Of a stretch of 64,000 nt of DNA, positions 36,934 to 45,326 are shown one piece after another (within the stretch, counting starts at the first letter, position 1; every line of letters begins with the position of its first letter). Where the stretch lies: NCBI RefSeq assembly GCF_900155645.1, contig NZ_LT706985.1, positions 682,001 through 746,000 of the forward strand, in the 5' to 3' direction. The DNA is from Vaginimicrobium propionicum. GTDB lineage: Bacteria > Actinomycetota > Actinomycetes > Propionibacteriales > Propionibacteriaceae. The notes beneath the pieces are model-generated. The model was not told the DNA's origin. It worked only from the letters and a program-made list of their open reading frames with translations, and did not search any database. Position numbers and translations under genes: made by a program.

Positions 36934-37201
36934 CTTCAAGCTTCATTCTCTCATTTTCTTCGCTGTCAAGAAGTCTTTTCCCAAACCCCTGGGCGTTGAA
37001 CGGCGTTGCCTCTCCTTGACCCCAGAAGAACAGCTGCGCCTACACGTAACGACCGAAAGCCCCGCACTGACAGATTGTGACTCGTCTGAAGGACACTTAA
37101 AAGATTTCCCTGACCAAGCGGTCAAAACAACTTAAGCCACATCGGCGAACCGCAAATTATAAGTAGTTTTAAATCCTAAACAAGTAGTTTCAGCATGCTC
37201 A
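36934..37201. other. Gene-poor stretch with a possible gene remnant
   Basis: Between the palindrome and the tRNA-Val hairpins I see no gene with a start and ribosome binding site. On the plus strand one frame is open from 36917 to the stop at 37133-37135 and has protein-like composition in its last 39 codons (LTPEEQLRLHVTTESPALT...). It lacks a credible start and may be the 3' end of a decayed gene. The family is not recognised. Confidence 0.3.
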
Positions 37202-37250
37202 CCGCATATCCGCGATATGCGGACTTGTTTTGAAGTGGGTTTGAAACAAG
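37202..37250 (-). terminator. Tandem hairpins 3' of tRNA-Val(CAC)
   Basis: Reading in the tRNA's direction, CTTGTTT/AAACAAG (37250-37244 and 37230-37224, 13-base loop) is followed by CCGCATATC-gcg-GATATGCGG (37222-37202, 9-bp stem, 3-base loop). Both are perfect. They sit 14-62 bases past the tRNA 3' end and probably terminate or process its transcript. Confidence 0.5.
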
Positions 37251-37263
37251 ATTTGAATAGGGG

Positions 37264-37335
37264 TGGGCGATGGCAGGTTCGAACTGCCGACCTCTTCGGT
37301 GTGAACGAAGCGCGCTACCACTGCGCCAATCGCCC
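37264..37335 (-). tRNA. tRNA-Val (CAC)
   Basis: Cloverleaf on the minus strand: acceptor GGGCGAT/ATCGCCC, D-arm GCGC/GCGC, anticodon stem CTTCG/CGAAG with loop TTCACAC (CAC), T-arm GGCAG-TTCGAAC-CTGCC, discriminator A followed by CC. It is divergent from the Gly-Cys-Val tRNA cluster that starts 174 bases away. Confidence 0.95.
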
Positions 37336-37509
37336 GGACGTCGCATAACGTTATCGCACTTATCGACTCCACCCAAAATCTCAAAAATCGCAATGTTGTC
37401 AGCTTAAGGACTATTGTGAGTTTTGCATTCAGCGCAAACTTCGCTAAGTTAGTCCTCGCACCTTGTAGTAGGCCTTAGGCCAACAGGGAGCGACCCTGAA
37501 GAGGGAAAT

Positions 37510-37582
37510 GCGGACGTGGCTCAGTTGGTAGAGCATCACCTTGCCAAGGTGAGGGTCGCGGGTTCGAATCCCGTCGTCCGCT
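37510..37582 (+). tRNA. tRNA-Gly (GCC)
   Basis: Acceptor GCGGACG/CGTCCGC, D-arm GCTC/GAGC, anticodon stem TCACC/GGTGA with loop TTGCCAA (GCC), T-arm GCGGG-TTCGAAT-CCCGT, discriminator T; CCA is not encoded. First of three clustered tRNAs on the plus strand. Confidence 0.95.
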
Positions 37583-37612
37583 CGGAGAGGGTCTCGATGG
37601 CCTAACTCACAC

Positions 37613-37683
37613 GGTGGAGTGGCCGAGAGGCGAGGCAACGGACTGCAAATCCGTCTACACGGGTTCAAATCCCGTCTCCACCT
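37613..37683 (+). tRNA. tRNA-Cys (GCA)
   Basis: Acceptor GGTGGAG/CTCCACC, anticodon stem ACGGA/TCCGT with loop CTGCAAA (GCA), T-arm CGGG-TTCAAAT-CCCG, discriminator T (actually U73, as for Cys identity). CCA is not encoded. It lies 30 bases after tRNA-Gly and two bases before tRNA-Val(GAC)'s first base. Confidence 0.94.
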
Positions 37684-37684
37684 C

Positions 37685-37760
37685 GGGCGGTTGGCGCAGT
37701 TGGTAGCGCGCTTCCCTGACACGGAAGAGGTCATCAGTTCAAATCTGGTACCGCCCACCA
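37685..37760 (+). tRNA. tRNA-Val (GAC)
   Basis: Acceptor GGGCGGT/ACCGCCC, D-arm GCGC/GCGC, anticodon stem CTTCC/GGAAG with loop CTGACAC (GAC), T-arm ATCAG-TTCAAAT-CTGGT, discriminator A at 37757 and encoded CCA at 37758-37760. Unlike its Gly and Cys neighbours it carries the genomic CCA. Confidence 0.95.
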
Positions 37761-37781
37761 ACTATGCACCTAGGTCGCTTA

Positions 37782-38582
37782 TTAATTATCGGCGCGACGT
37801 AGAGACCAAAAAGCTAACCCCCCGACCAGCAAAGCAACAACTATAAGAGCGATATAGTCGGGCACGTTGGCGCCAATTCTCCACAATCTAAGCTCTATAC
37901 CGTATTGCGCTTTGGCGTCTAGGATTCCACCCAACGAGCCGGTAGCATCCGTAAAAACAAATAACAATCCAAGAGCCACGAACAAGGCTCCAGAAATCAC
38001 GCCCCACAAAGTAGTCTTTACCGGCCCAAACTCTATTGGTCTAGGACGCAACCTAGCCACCAGATTAACCTTGTCCCACAGCATGGCCAATATTGCTAGC
38101 GGCACTGTCATTCCAGCAGCAAATAGCGCCAATAGAATCGCCCCATAAAGCGCGGACGAAGAAATTGCTGCCACCGTCAAGATCGCACCCAACAACGGGC
38201 CAGTACAGGCACCTGCAAGCCCATATACGGCACCCAAGATGAAAACAGCGATTGGGCTAGAGCCACCTTTAGCACGCAAACCTGGTAGCGGGATAGACAG
38301 CCCAAGCATCACCGCTAAACCGATTGCCACTAAAATAAAACCGCCGATAAAGGACAACGTTGTGCGGTGAGCAGACACCAAATGGCCAAATGACCCAGCC
38401 GCTAACCCCATCGGCACGAGGACAGTAACCGACCCTAGATAGAACAAGCCAACTCGACCAAGCAAACTAGTCAACCTAGACCCGAATGCCATCGCAAAAA
38501 ATGACGGCAACAGCATGGCTGAGCAGGGGCTCAAAAGCGCCGCTACTCCCCCAAGAAAAGCTGCCGCAAAACCGATATCCAT
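37782..38582 (-). CDS. ccdA: CcdA/DsbD-type thiol:disulfide membrane transporter
   Basis: A 266-residue membrane protein with about seven helices. The two redox Cys of CcdA are in ALLSPCSAMLLP (near residue 20) and GLAGACTGPLLGA (near 125). It would pass electrons from cytosolic thioredoxin to extracytoplasmic thiol proteins or cytochrome c assembly. The gene lies five bases downstream of a DsbA-like gene, so the pair probably forms one redox relay. No cytochrome c genes are nearby. Confidence 0.9.
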   Translation of the reverse strand: MDIGFAAAFLGGVAALLSPCSAMLLPSFFAMAFGSRLTSLLGRVGLFYLGSVTVLVPMGLAAGSFGHLVSAHRTTLSFIGGFILVAIGLAVMLGLSIPLPGLRAKGGSSPIAVFILGAVYGLAGACTGPLLGAILTVAAISSSALYGAILLALFAAGMTVPLAILAMLWDKVNLVARLRPRPIEFGPVKTTLWGVISGALFVALGLLFVFTDATGSLGGILDAKAQYGIELRLWRIGANVPDYIALIVVALLVGGLAFWSLRRADN

Positions 38583-38587
38583 CGCGT

Positions 38588-39322
38588 TTAGCGCTGCGCC
38601 TTTTCCAATTCAGCAGAGATAATTGCCTCAAAATTTTCTAGCGGCTGAGCCCCTTGAACCACCTGAGTACCAACGACGAAGGCCGGCACAGAGCTAAGCC
38701 CTAAGCTTCGAGTCTCTTGATAGTCTGCATTCACCCGCTGACCAAGCTCATCTGACGACAGATCAGCTTTAAATTTTTCCAGATCAGCAACTCCTGCCGC
38801 TTTAGCCGCCGCAAGAACGGTTTCCTCATCCACCGGTGGATGGCCGGAATCAGGCAAAGCTTTATAAAGCTGGTATTGAAAATCGTGATATTTGCCTTGT
38901 TCGCCCGCAGCTCGAGCCGCCACAGCAGCATAGAATGAATCCTCGCCAAAAACCGGCATGTCGCGGAATTCAAAACGAACTTTTCCATCATCAAAATAAT
39001 GTTGAAGTTGCGGCAAGGTTTGTTCGGCAAATATCGAGCAGTACGGGCAGCGATAATCCGCCCACTCAATCATCACTATCGGAGCATCGACGTCACCTAT
39101 AGCTAGCGGATCATTAGCATCTCGTCTAGGTAAAGAACGAAGAAAATCCTCAAGCTGATCTTGACCGCCAGATTGCTGGCTGGTTGGCTCATTTGTTGCG
39201 GACGTGGTTTGAGATGGTTTATTGGGCCCCGGACGCATCGACACGATCCCCAAAACCCCAATTAAAAGCACTGCTACGACCACTGCCACTATCACATATA
39301 GCGATTTACGTTTATTTGTCAC
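38588..39322 (-). CDS. Membrane-anchored DsbA-like thioredoxin-fold oxidoreductase
   Basis: A 244-residue exported protein: membrane anchor about 8-28 (YVIVAVVVAVLLIGVLGIV), a Ser/Thr/Gln-rich linker to about 55, then a thioredoxin fold with the active site Cys92-Pro-Tyr-Cys95 (YRCPYCS) and a cis-Pro region (LGLSSVPAFVVG). CPYC resembles the oxidising DsbA CPHC family. It would act outside the membrane, with the adjacent CcdA as electron partner. The fit to oxidation or isomerisation is undecided. Confidence 0.9.
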   Translation of the reverse strand: MTNKRKSLYVIVAVVVAVLLIGVLGIVSMRPGPNKPSQTTSATNEPTSQQSGGQDQLEDFLRSLPRRDANDPLAIGDVDAPIVMIEWADYRCPYCSIFAEQTLPQLQHYFDDGKVRFEFRDMPVFGEDSFYAAVAARAAGEQGKYHDFQYQLYKALPDSGHPPVDEETVLAAAKAAGVADLEKFKADLSSDELGQRVNADYQETRSLGLSSVPAFVVGTQVVQGAQPLENFEAIISAELEKAQR

Positions 39323-39522
39323 GGATTCCCCTCACTTAACCAAGACTGCGTATTTCAGGTTACCCGATGAACAAGGGAAGACATATCTGAACCTTCATCT
39401 CATATTTCGAGTTGCAAATCTCAACATATGGACGCGGATTTGCTAATTATTCGTAAACGTAAGAAATTATTACTACGGCAACGCGGCCGTGACGGTATCG
39501 GATTCTGAAAGGAAGGCAACCG

Positions 39523-40317
39523 ATGACGGCTCCAGCGCTGATATTGGTAACTGACGGTTTTGGCGACCCCAGAGTCGAACAGGTTGCACATTCTTTACGT
39601 CGCGAAATGCAAGTTCGGCGCACAGAGCTATCAATTCACTTAGCCTTCACCGATAAATCTAAGCCCACTTTGAACCAGGTATTAGCCTCTCTTACTAATC
39701 GGAAAGTCAAAGAGGCAGTTTTAGTGCCACTAGAGGTAACCCGCGTTGCCCAAGCTAGCCACAAAATGGTTGCACTTTTTGAGGAAGCAAGAACCCGCTA
39801 CCCCAGTATCAAAATTTCCCTGGCTCGTCCGCTTGGCCCAGCTCCCGAATTTCTAAACATCGTTGATGAACGGCTCCGTGCTGCGCTAACGACGAACCGC
39901 TGCTGGGAACTGGACGGTTTAGTGCTGTTAGCTCCCGATTGTGGGGACACTAGGGGCAATGGACTATTGGCGAGACGAGCCCGCCAGTGGGCATCGCACC
40001 ACAAACTACCTGTTACCAGTGCGGTGGGTGACGGAGCCGGCCAATCCGTAAGTGCTGCAATAGCTGCTTTACGAGAACAAGGACGTCGCAATATTGCGGT
40101 TGGGGCGCTCTTTCTTGCAGCCACCCAAGAATTTCATCAGCAAGCAGAGGCCGCAATTGCTGCTGGTGCTATCGCCTTTAGCGCACCTTTCGGTCCAGAC
40201 CCGCGTATGACGGACATCATCATGTCGCGTTACGCTTTTGCGGCCATGAACATGCTAGGTGACAACGAATTAGACCTAGAAGCTGAGATGCCGGTTGCGA
40301 AGTTAAGCACCATTTAG
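39523..40317 (+). CDS. CbiX/sirohydrochlorin chelatase-like protein lacking the usual active-site His
   Basis: A 264-residue tandem CbiX-fold protein. Both halves look like cobalt/iron chelatases of the actinobacterial type, for example LVPLEVTRVAQASHKMV and APFGPDPRMTDIIMSRY. The N-terminal metal-binding HGS motif is replaced by LVTDGFGDPR, so the metal-insertion His is missing at that place. AAGGAAGG precedes the ATG by six bases. No siroheme or cobalamin genes are nearby; the next gene is DUF3000. It may bind a tetrapyrrole or have another role. Confidence 0.75.
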   Translation: MTAPALILVTDGFGDPRVEQVAHSLRREMQVRRTELSIHLAFTDKSKPTLNQVLASLTNRKVKEAVLVPLEVTRVAQASHKMVALFEEARTRYPSIKISLARPLGPAPEFLNIVDERLRAALTTNRCWELDGLVLLAPDCGDTRGNGLLARRARQWASHHKLPVTSAVGDGAGQSVSAAIAALREQGRRNIAVGALFLAATQEFHQQAEAAIAAGAIAFSAPFGPDPRMTDIIMSRYAFAAMNMLGDNELDLEAEMPVAKLSTI

Positions 40318-40400
40318 GTGTTTTCCTTGCACGCTAGTCAGCTATTCAACCTCGGCGCGCCTAGGACGCAACAGTCATTTAGCCCCGTAAGGTTTTTGTT

Positions 40401-40988
40401 GTGGCTTTTAAGCGCCAACTTTCACACCTTCCGGCGTCTGAATTTACATCCGTACGCCGCGACGTCGCTGACTTCAAATGGCGCAGCGAATTGACTGTGG
40501 ATGAAATGCCATCCCCACAGCGGATCGCCCCTTATTCGTTAGCTATAGAAGCAGATATCGACAGCCAAGGTACAGAAATTGGCAGCGCTCGACTGGTAAT
40601 ACTTCACGATCCAGAAGGTAGCCCTGCTTGGGATGGGCGATACCGTTGTGTAGCGTATGTGCGTTGCGATGTGGACATCGACATGGCGACCGATCCATTG
40701 CTTGCCGATGTCGGCTGGACATGGTTGAAAGATGGGCTAGATGCCCATGAGGCAGACTACCGGGCAGCTTCTGGAACAGTGACTGCCGTCACCAGCCGTA
40801 GTTTCGGAGGTTTAGCCAATGAACCAGACGATGGGCAAATAGAGATTCGAGCGTCTTGGAGCCCTGAACTTGATGAACGCGGTATTAAGCCGCATTTGGC
40901 TGCTTGGCAAGAATTGCTGTGTTACGCAGCTGGGTTACCACCGATAGCAGAGGGTGTCGTAGCGTTTACTAGGCGAAGTGACCGCTAA
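40401..40988 (+). CDS. DUF3000 family protein
   Basis: A 195-residue actinobacterial protein of the DUF3000 family, recognised by RIAPYSLAIEADI, GRFVLLHDP-like (here ARLVILHDPEGSPAWDGRYR), GWTWLKDGLDAH and the C-terminal WSPELD...HLAAWQELLCYAAGLPP. The function is unknown. It starts at a GTG with TAAGG eight bases upstream and is followed three bases later by the RNase D gene, the usual arrangement upstream of dxs in actinobacteria. Confidence 0.85.
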   Translation: MAFKRQLSHLPASEFTSVRRDVADFKWRSELTVDEMPSPQRIAPYSLAIEADIDSQGTEIGSARLVILHDPEGSPAWDGRYRCVAYVRCDVDIDMATDPLLADVGWTWLKDGLDAHEADYRAASGTVTAVTSRSFGGLANEPDDGQIEIRASWSPELDERGIKPHLAAWQELLCYAAGLPPIAEGVVAFTRRSDR

Positions 40989-40991
40989 AAA

Positions 40992-42209
40992 ATGGAAACT
41001 CTTAAACAACCAGCTCAAACCCCTTATAAAGTAAATACTCCTCAGAGCTGGCGTAAGATGATCAGCCTTCTAGAAAAAGCGAGCGGCCCGGTAGCCATTG
41101 ACGCTGAGCGAGCTCAATCTTTTCGTTACTTAGACAAAGCGTATTTAATTCAGCTACGTAGAGCTGATGCCGGCACGTTCATCATCGATCCGATTACGTT
41201 TGAAACCGATTCGAATGTAGCTGATTTCTCCCAGTTGTCTAGGACAATTATCCAAGAGGAATGGATACTTCATGCTGCCAGTCAAGATTTAGGCAATCTG
41301 GTGGCTTTACAAATGAAACCCAAAAAATTATTCGACACCGAGTTAGCTGGGCGCCTTTTAGGCTTTCCTAGAGTTGGCTTAGCTTCGATGATCGAACATT
41401 ACTTTGATCTGCATCTACTTAAGAGTCACAGCGCTGACGATTGGTCTAAACGCCCTATTCCTGACGACTGGATTTCATATGCCGCACTCGACGTCGAATT
41501 GTTGATTGAGCTGAGAGAAAAACTACTGGTTGACCTCGATAAAAACGGAAAAACCGAATGGGCTCGCCAAGAATTTGATTACCTAACCCGTTGGGCTACC
41601 GCCCCACAACCTGCCCAGCCCGAACCTTGGCGCCGCACGTCCGGAACACACGCCGTAACAACGAGGCGAGGCATGGCTGTATTAAGGCAATTGTGGTTAA
41701 CCCGTGATGAGATAGCTAAGAGATTGGATAAGTCTCCCCACAAAGTATTGGTAGACAATGCTATTAGCGAATTAGCCTCGTTAATACGCTCAGACAAGGG
41801 TTCGGTGCCAACCATTCGGCAGATCCGTAAAATTGACGGATTTAAGCGCCGCCAGGCATTAAAACACATGGATTCTTGGGTTAATGCATTACAGCAAGCG
41901 GCCAGCTTAGACGTTGCTGATTTACCTGAACTACGCCGACGAGGCAATGGTTTGTCTCATCCTCGTAAGTGGTCTTACATCAGCCCGGAAGCTGCTCAGC
42001 GTTGGCAAGTGATCCGTCCTATGATTATTACTAAAGCTGAAGAACTGAATTTACCGGTAGAAAATCTGATTTCACCAGCTGCATTGCGCGAGACATTGTG
42101 GGCTCCAGAAAAGGATTTGGACGCCCAGTTAGCCGGCTTGTCTGCTCGCGCCTGGCAGCGAGAAATCATCGTGCCTATTATCGAGCAGGGGCTAGCTGAG
42201 ATTCGCTAA
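40992..42209 (+). CDS. rnd: Ribonuclease D-like 3'-5' exonuclease with HRDC domain
   Basis: DEDDy exoribonuclease probably trimming tRNA or other stable RNA. Exo motifs are VAIDAERAQSFRY (I), LHAASQDLGNL (II) and SYAALDVELL (III, Tyr type). An HRDC domain follows (about 220-290, RRGMAVLRQLWLTRDEIAKR). Length is 405 residues. It follows DUF3000 with a three-base spacer, and its 3' end overlaps the convergent dxs gene by 18 bases. Confidence 0.93.
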   Translation: METLKQPAQTPYKVNTPQSWRKMISLLEKASGPVAIDAERAQSFRYLDKAYLIQLRRADAGTFIIDPITFETDSNVADFSQLSRTIIQEEWILHAASQDLGNLVALQMKPKKLFDTELAGRLLGFPRVGLASMIEHYFDLHLLKSHSADDWSKRPIPDDWISYAALDVELLIELREKLLVDLDKNGKTEWARQEFDYLTRWATAPQPAQPEPWRRTSGTHAVTTRRGMAVLRQLWLTRDEIAKRLDKSPHKVLVDNAISELASLIRSDKGSVPTIRQIRKIDGFKRRQALKHMDSWVNALQQAASLDVADLPELRRRGNGLSHPRKWSYISPEAAQRWQVIRPMIITKAEELNLPVENLISPAALRETLWAPEKDLDAQLAGLSARAWQREIIVPIIEQGLAEIR

Positions 42210-44111
42210 TGTCTCGGCGAGCGCCGCTACAATTTGCGGTGCCGTCAACCCCATGTCAGACAATACCTGCGCCCTAGAACCGGTTGCAAGAAATTCGCGT
42301 GGGATTCCAAAGGATCGGATTGGCGTATAAATATCTTGACTAGCACACATTTGCCCAAGTTGAGCACCCAAACCATTGGTGACTAGGGCATCTTCGATAC
42401 TAATGACGTATTTAGATTCAGCCACGAGTTTAACCAAAGTCTCAGATATCGGTAATGCCCATACAGGGTCTACGACGCGCACCCCAATACCCATATCTTG
42501 TATTTTTTTTGCAACCTCTAAACCAAGACCGCAAAGTTGGCCGTAGCCGATCACCAACACTTCCCCGGGAGCTGAATCGTATAGGACATCTATATCCCCC
42601 ACCCGGCCGATAGCTTTAATCTCCAAAGGAACTTGATCTTTTGAATATCGAATAACGCTTGGTCCGGAATCTATCTCGACAGCCACGTTTAAGGCCTCAA
42701 CAAGGCGTTTTGCGTCTCTTGGCGCGGTGTAATGCAAGCCGGGAACCATCCCTAGGATCCCTGTATCCCACATTCCATTGTGGCTAGAGCCATCCGTGCC
42801 GGTAACACCGGCACGATCCAAAACCAGAGTAACTGGGCACTGGTGCAAACCAGCATCCATCAATATTTGATCGAAAGCCCGATTCAAAAAAGTTGAGTAG
42901 AGCGCCACTACCGGATGCATTCCTGCAGAAGCCAAACCAGCTGCACTGGTGATGGCGTGGGCCTCAGCGATGCCCACGTCGAAGGTACGATCTGGAAAAA
43001 GTTCGCGGAATTTGGCTAAACCTACCGGATTTATCATCGCTGCCGAAATAGCGACAACTTTGTCATTGCGCTTGCCGATATTGACTATTTCGTCAGCGAA
43101 AATGTCTGTCCAAGAAGGACCATTCTTTTTGGTTAACAACTGGCCTGTCACATCGTCTATATGTCCGACAGAATGGAAAAGATCTTCAGCATGATTCTCC
43201 GCGGCGCTAAAACCTTTTCCTTTTTCCGTTATCACATGTACGATTATCGGCCCACCAAAACCTTTGGCCTGATGAAGGGCAATCGCCAGCGCCTCGATAT
43301 CGTGACCGTCGATTGGACCCAAATATTTTATGCCAAGATCTGAAAACATGGTTTGTGGTGCAAGCACATCTTTTATGCCAGCCTTGAACCCATGCAAAAG
43401 TTCGTAAAGGGGTTGACCGAATAAGGGGGCACCTTTAACCTTTCGACGTAGCCTTTCGAGGGTTTCCTCATAGCGTGGATCTGTTCGAAAAGCAGACAAC
43501 TCCCTTGACAAGCCGCCAACCGTAGGCAGATAAGAACGACCATTATCGTTAACGACAATCACTAGCGGCAAGTCTTCATCAACTGCGATGTTATTGAGCG
43601 CCTCCCAAGCCATACCGCCAGTCATGGCTCCATCACCGATAACCGCAGCCACGGTTCTGTCTTTTTGTCCTAACAGTTGAAATCCTTTGGCCAAGCCTTC
43701 CGCCCAAGACAGAGCTGTTGAGGCATGTGAATTTTCAACCCAATCGTGTTCAGATTCACTTCTAGATGGGTACCCTGACAAACCATTCTTTTGTCGCAAA
43801 CTATTAAATTGGTCGGCTCGCCCCGTCAACATTTTATGAACATAACTTTGATGTCCAGTATCAAAAATTATCGGATCGTGCGGGGAATCAAACACTAAAT
43901 GCAGTGCGATAGTTAGCTCGACGACCCCTAAGTTAGGGCCTAAATGTCCACCTGTTTTAGAGACACTCTTGATCAATTTCTGTCGAATTTCCCCAGCTAG
44001 CTCCACTAACTGATTTCTATCGAGTTTACGTAAATCCGCAGGGGCGCGAATAGCATCGAGAGTTGACAAAGAAAGAGAGGTCGAATGGCTAACGCTGGCT
44101 CTGTTACCCAC
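42192..44111 (-). CDS. dxs: 1-deoxy-D-xylulose-5-phosphate synthase
   Basis: Thiamine-dependent entry enzyme of the MEP isoprenoid pathway (pyruvate plus glyceraldehyde 3-phosphate). Key segments are FDTGHQSYVHKMLTGR, the ThDP motif GDGAMTGGMAWEALNN, the DRAGVTGTDGSSHNG substrate loop, and a transketolase C-terminal domain. The GTG at 44111 has GGAAGG at the right distance. The length of 639 residues is normal. The DUF3000-rnd-dxs grouping is conserved in actinobacteria. Confidence 0.96.
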   Translation of the reverse strand: MGNRASVSHSTSLSLSTLDAIRAPADLRKLDRNQLVELAGEIRQKLIKSVSKTGGHLGPNLGVVELTIALHLVFDSPHDPIIFDTGHQSYVHKMLTGRADQFNSLRQKNGLSGYPSRSESEHDWVENSHASTALSWAEGLAKGFQLLGQKDRTVAAVIGDGAMTGGMAWEALNNIAVDEDLPLVIVVNDNGRSYLPTVGGLSRELSAFRTDPRYEETLERLRRKVKGAPLFGQPLYELLHGFKAGIKDVLAPQTMFSDLGIKYLGPIDGHDIEALAIALHQAKGFGGPIIVHVITEKGKGFSAAENHAEDLFHSVGHIDDVTGQLLTKKNGPSWTDIFADEIVNIGKRNDKVVAISAAMINPVGLAKFRELFPDRTFDVGIAEAHAITSAAGLASAGMHPVVALYSTFLNRAFDQILMDAGLHQCPVTLVLDRAGVTGTDGSSHNGMWDTGILGMVPGLHYTAPRDAKRLVEALNVAVEIDSGPSVIRYSKDQVPLEIKAIGRVGDIDVLYDSAPGEVLVIGYGQLCGLGLEVAKKIQDMGIGVRVVDPVWALPISETLVKLVAESKYVISIEDALVTNGLGAQLGQMCASQDIYTPIRSFGIPREFLATGSRAQVLSDMGLTAPQIVAALAETLANLS

Positions 44112-44349
44112 GATTTAACCTTCCCTTCGCAATATGCCGATAGGGGTCAACTGTAGTCGCCAGGATCAACGATAACGAATCTTGGACTCCAATCTGCACC
44201 GATTTGTTACCACCCAACGGGTAAAATATCTGCGTCGATAAGCCGCCGACAAGCAGTTTGGGCATTAACGAGCGTATTTACGCCTTTTCTGCTGCCAAAA
44301 GGTGAAAGAATGAAGATCAAGTCAATACTCAAGGAAGAGGTTGAGGATT

Positions 44350-45249
44350 ATGAGTTCGATAGACCTGTCTGAGCCACGTAGCGTGGTGGTGGGCATTGAT
44401 GGTTCGGCTAACTCTTATCTAGCTACCGAGTGGGCCGCGAAATTGGCGTCAACCACCGGGACTAAGCTGACGATCGTCATGGTGCAGCCTGAGGTTATGG
44501 TGCCACGTAAATCACAAGTCTGGAAAGCCATGCTGGAGCCCGACTATGTGCAAACTCAACGTGACAGATTCAATTCACGGCTGAATAAGGCTGCTGATGG
44601 GGCGCGCAAACTCTATCCAGAAGTAGAAATCGAAACCCTTCTTTTAGAAGGCGACGTCGCCGGACAGTTGGTGGAAATTTCAAAACACTGCGAGACAATG
44701 GTGCTCGGCAAACGAGGTGCCGGACAAGCTGGAATCTTCACTTTGGGTGGTGTCGCTGACATCGTGGTCACCAGCGCAAAATCAACAGTGGTCACTATTC
44801 CTCACGATTATATTTGCCAGGATGGGCCGGTAGTGGTCGGCATCGATGATGATGAACGTGCAAAACTTGCCGTTCGTTACGGATTCGAACAGGCGAAACG
44901 ACTAAATGTTCCGCTGTTAGTAACCCACGCTTGGTACGCCCCACCAGCCGCGTCTGAAGCCACTATGGTTGTCATGGTCGACGCTGACGAAATAAACGAA
45001 GAGGGTCATGCGTTAATCAAGGGCGTCGTGGACGCCATTAGCCCCGAATTCCCTGAAGTCCAGGTGCGCGCAAAGGTGGTGAACTCTAACCCAGCAGATG
45101 CGCTAATCGCAGAATCAAAGAGCGCTTCTATGATCGTTGTAGCCAGTAGGGGACGCGGTGGTTTCACAGGTTTGTTGCTCGGCTCAACAAGTCGAAGAGT
45201 AGTTCGGATGGCATCTTGCCCGACAGCCGTGCTGCGATTCCACAAGTAG
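44350..45249 (+). CDS. Tandem universal stress protein
   Basis: Two UspA domains in 299 residues. The ATP-binding glycine loops are GKRGAGQAG near residue 125 and ASRGRGGFTGLLLGSTSRRV near 265; each domain starts with VVVGIDGSANS or VVVGIDDDERAK. Such proteins act in dormancy and stress responses in actinobacteria. The frame opens at a TTG at 44341, but ATG 44350 lies nine bases after AGGAAGAGG and matches the family start. It ends at a strong hairpin shared with convergent acnA. Confidence 0.92.
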   Translation: MSSIDLSEPRSVVVGIDGSANSYLATEWAAKLASTTGTKLTIVMVQPEVMVPRKSQVWKAMLEPDYVQTQRDRFNSRLNKAADGARKLYPEVEIETLLLEGDVAGQLVEISKHCETMVLGKRGAGQAGIFTLGGVADIVVTSAKSTVVTIPHDYICQDGPVVVGIDDDERAKLAVRYGFEQAKRLNVPLLVTHAWYAPPAASEATMVVMVDADEINEEGHALIKGVVDAISPEFPEVQVRAKVVNSNPADALIAESKSASMIVVASRGRGGFTGLLLGSTSRRVVRMASCPTAVLRFHK

Positions 45250-45270
45250 CTTCAAGTTAGCTAAAACAAT

Positions 45271-45308
45271 TCAGCCGCTTACCAGATTGTGATCAGGTAA
45301 GCGGCTGA
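45271..45308. terminator. Bidirectional hairpin terminator
   Basis: TCAGCCGCTTACC (45271-45283) and GGTAAGCGGCTGA (45296-45308) form a perfect 13-bp stem with a 12-base loop between the convergent universal stress protein and aconitase genes. Confidence 0.82.
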
Positions 45309-45326
45309 TTAGCTATCTACATTCTG

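Noticed and set aside
36943-37125. 60-codon minus-strand frame beside the PIN/ImmA module
   Set aside because: Ser/Arg-rich shadow-type composition and no ribosome binding site.
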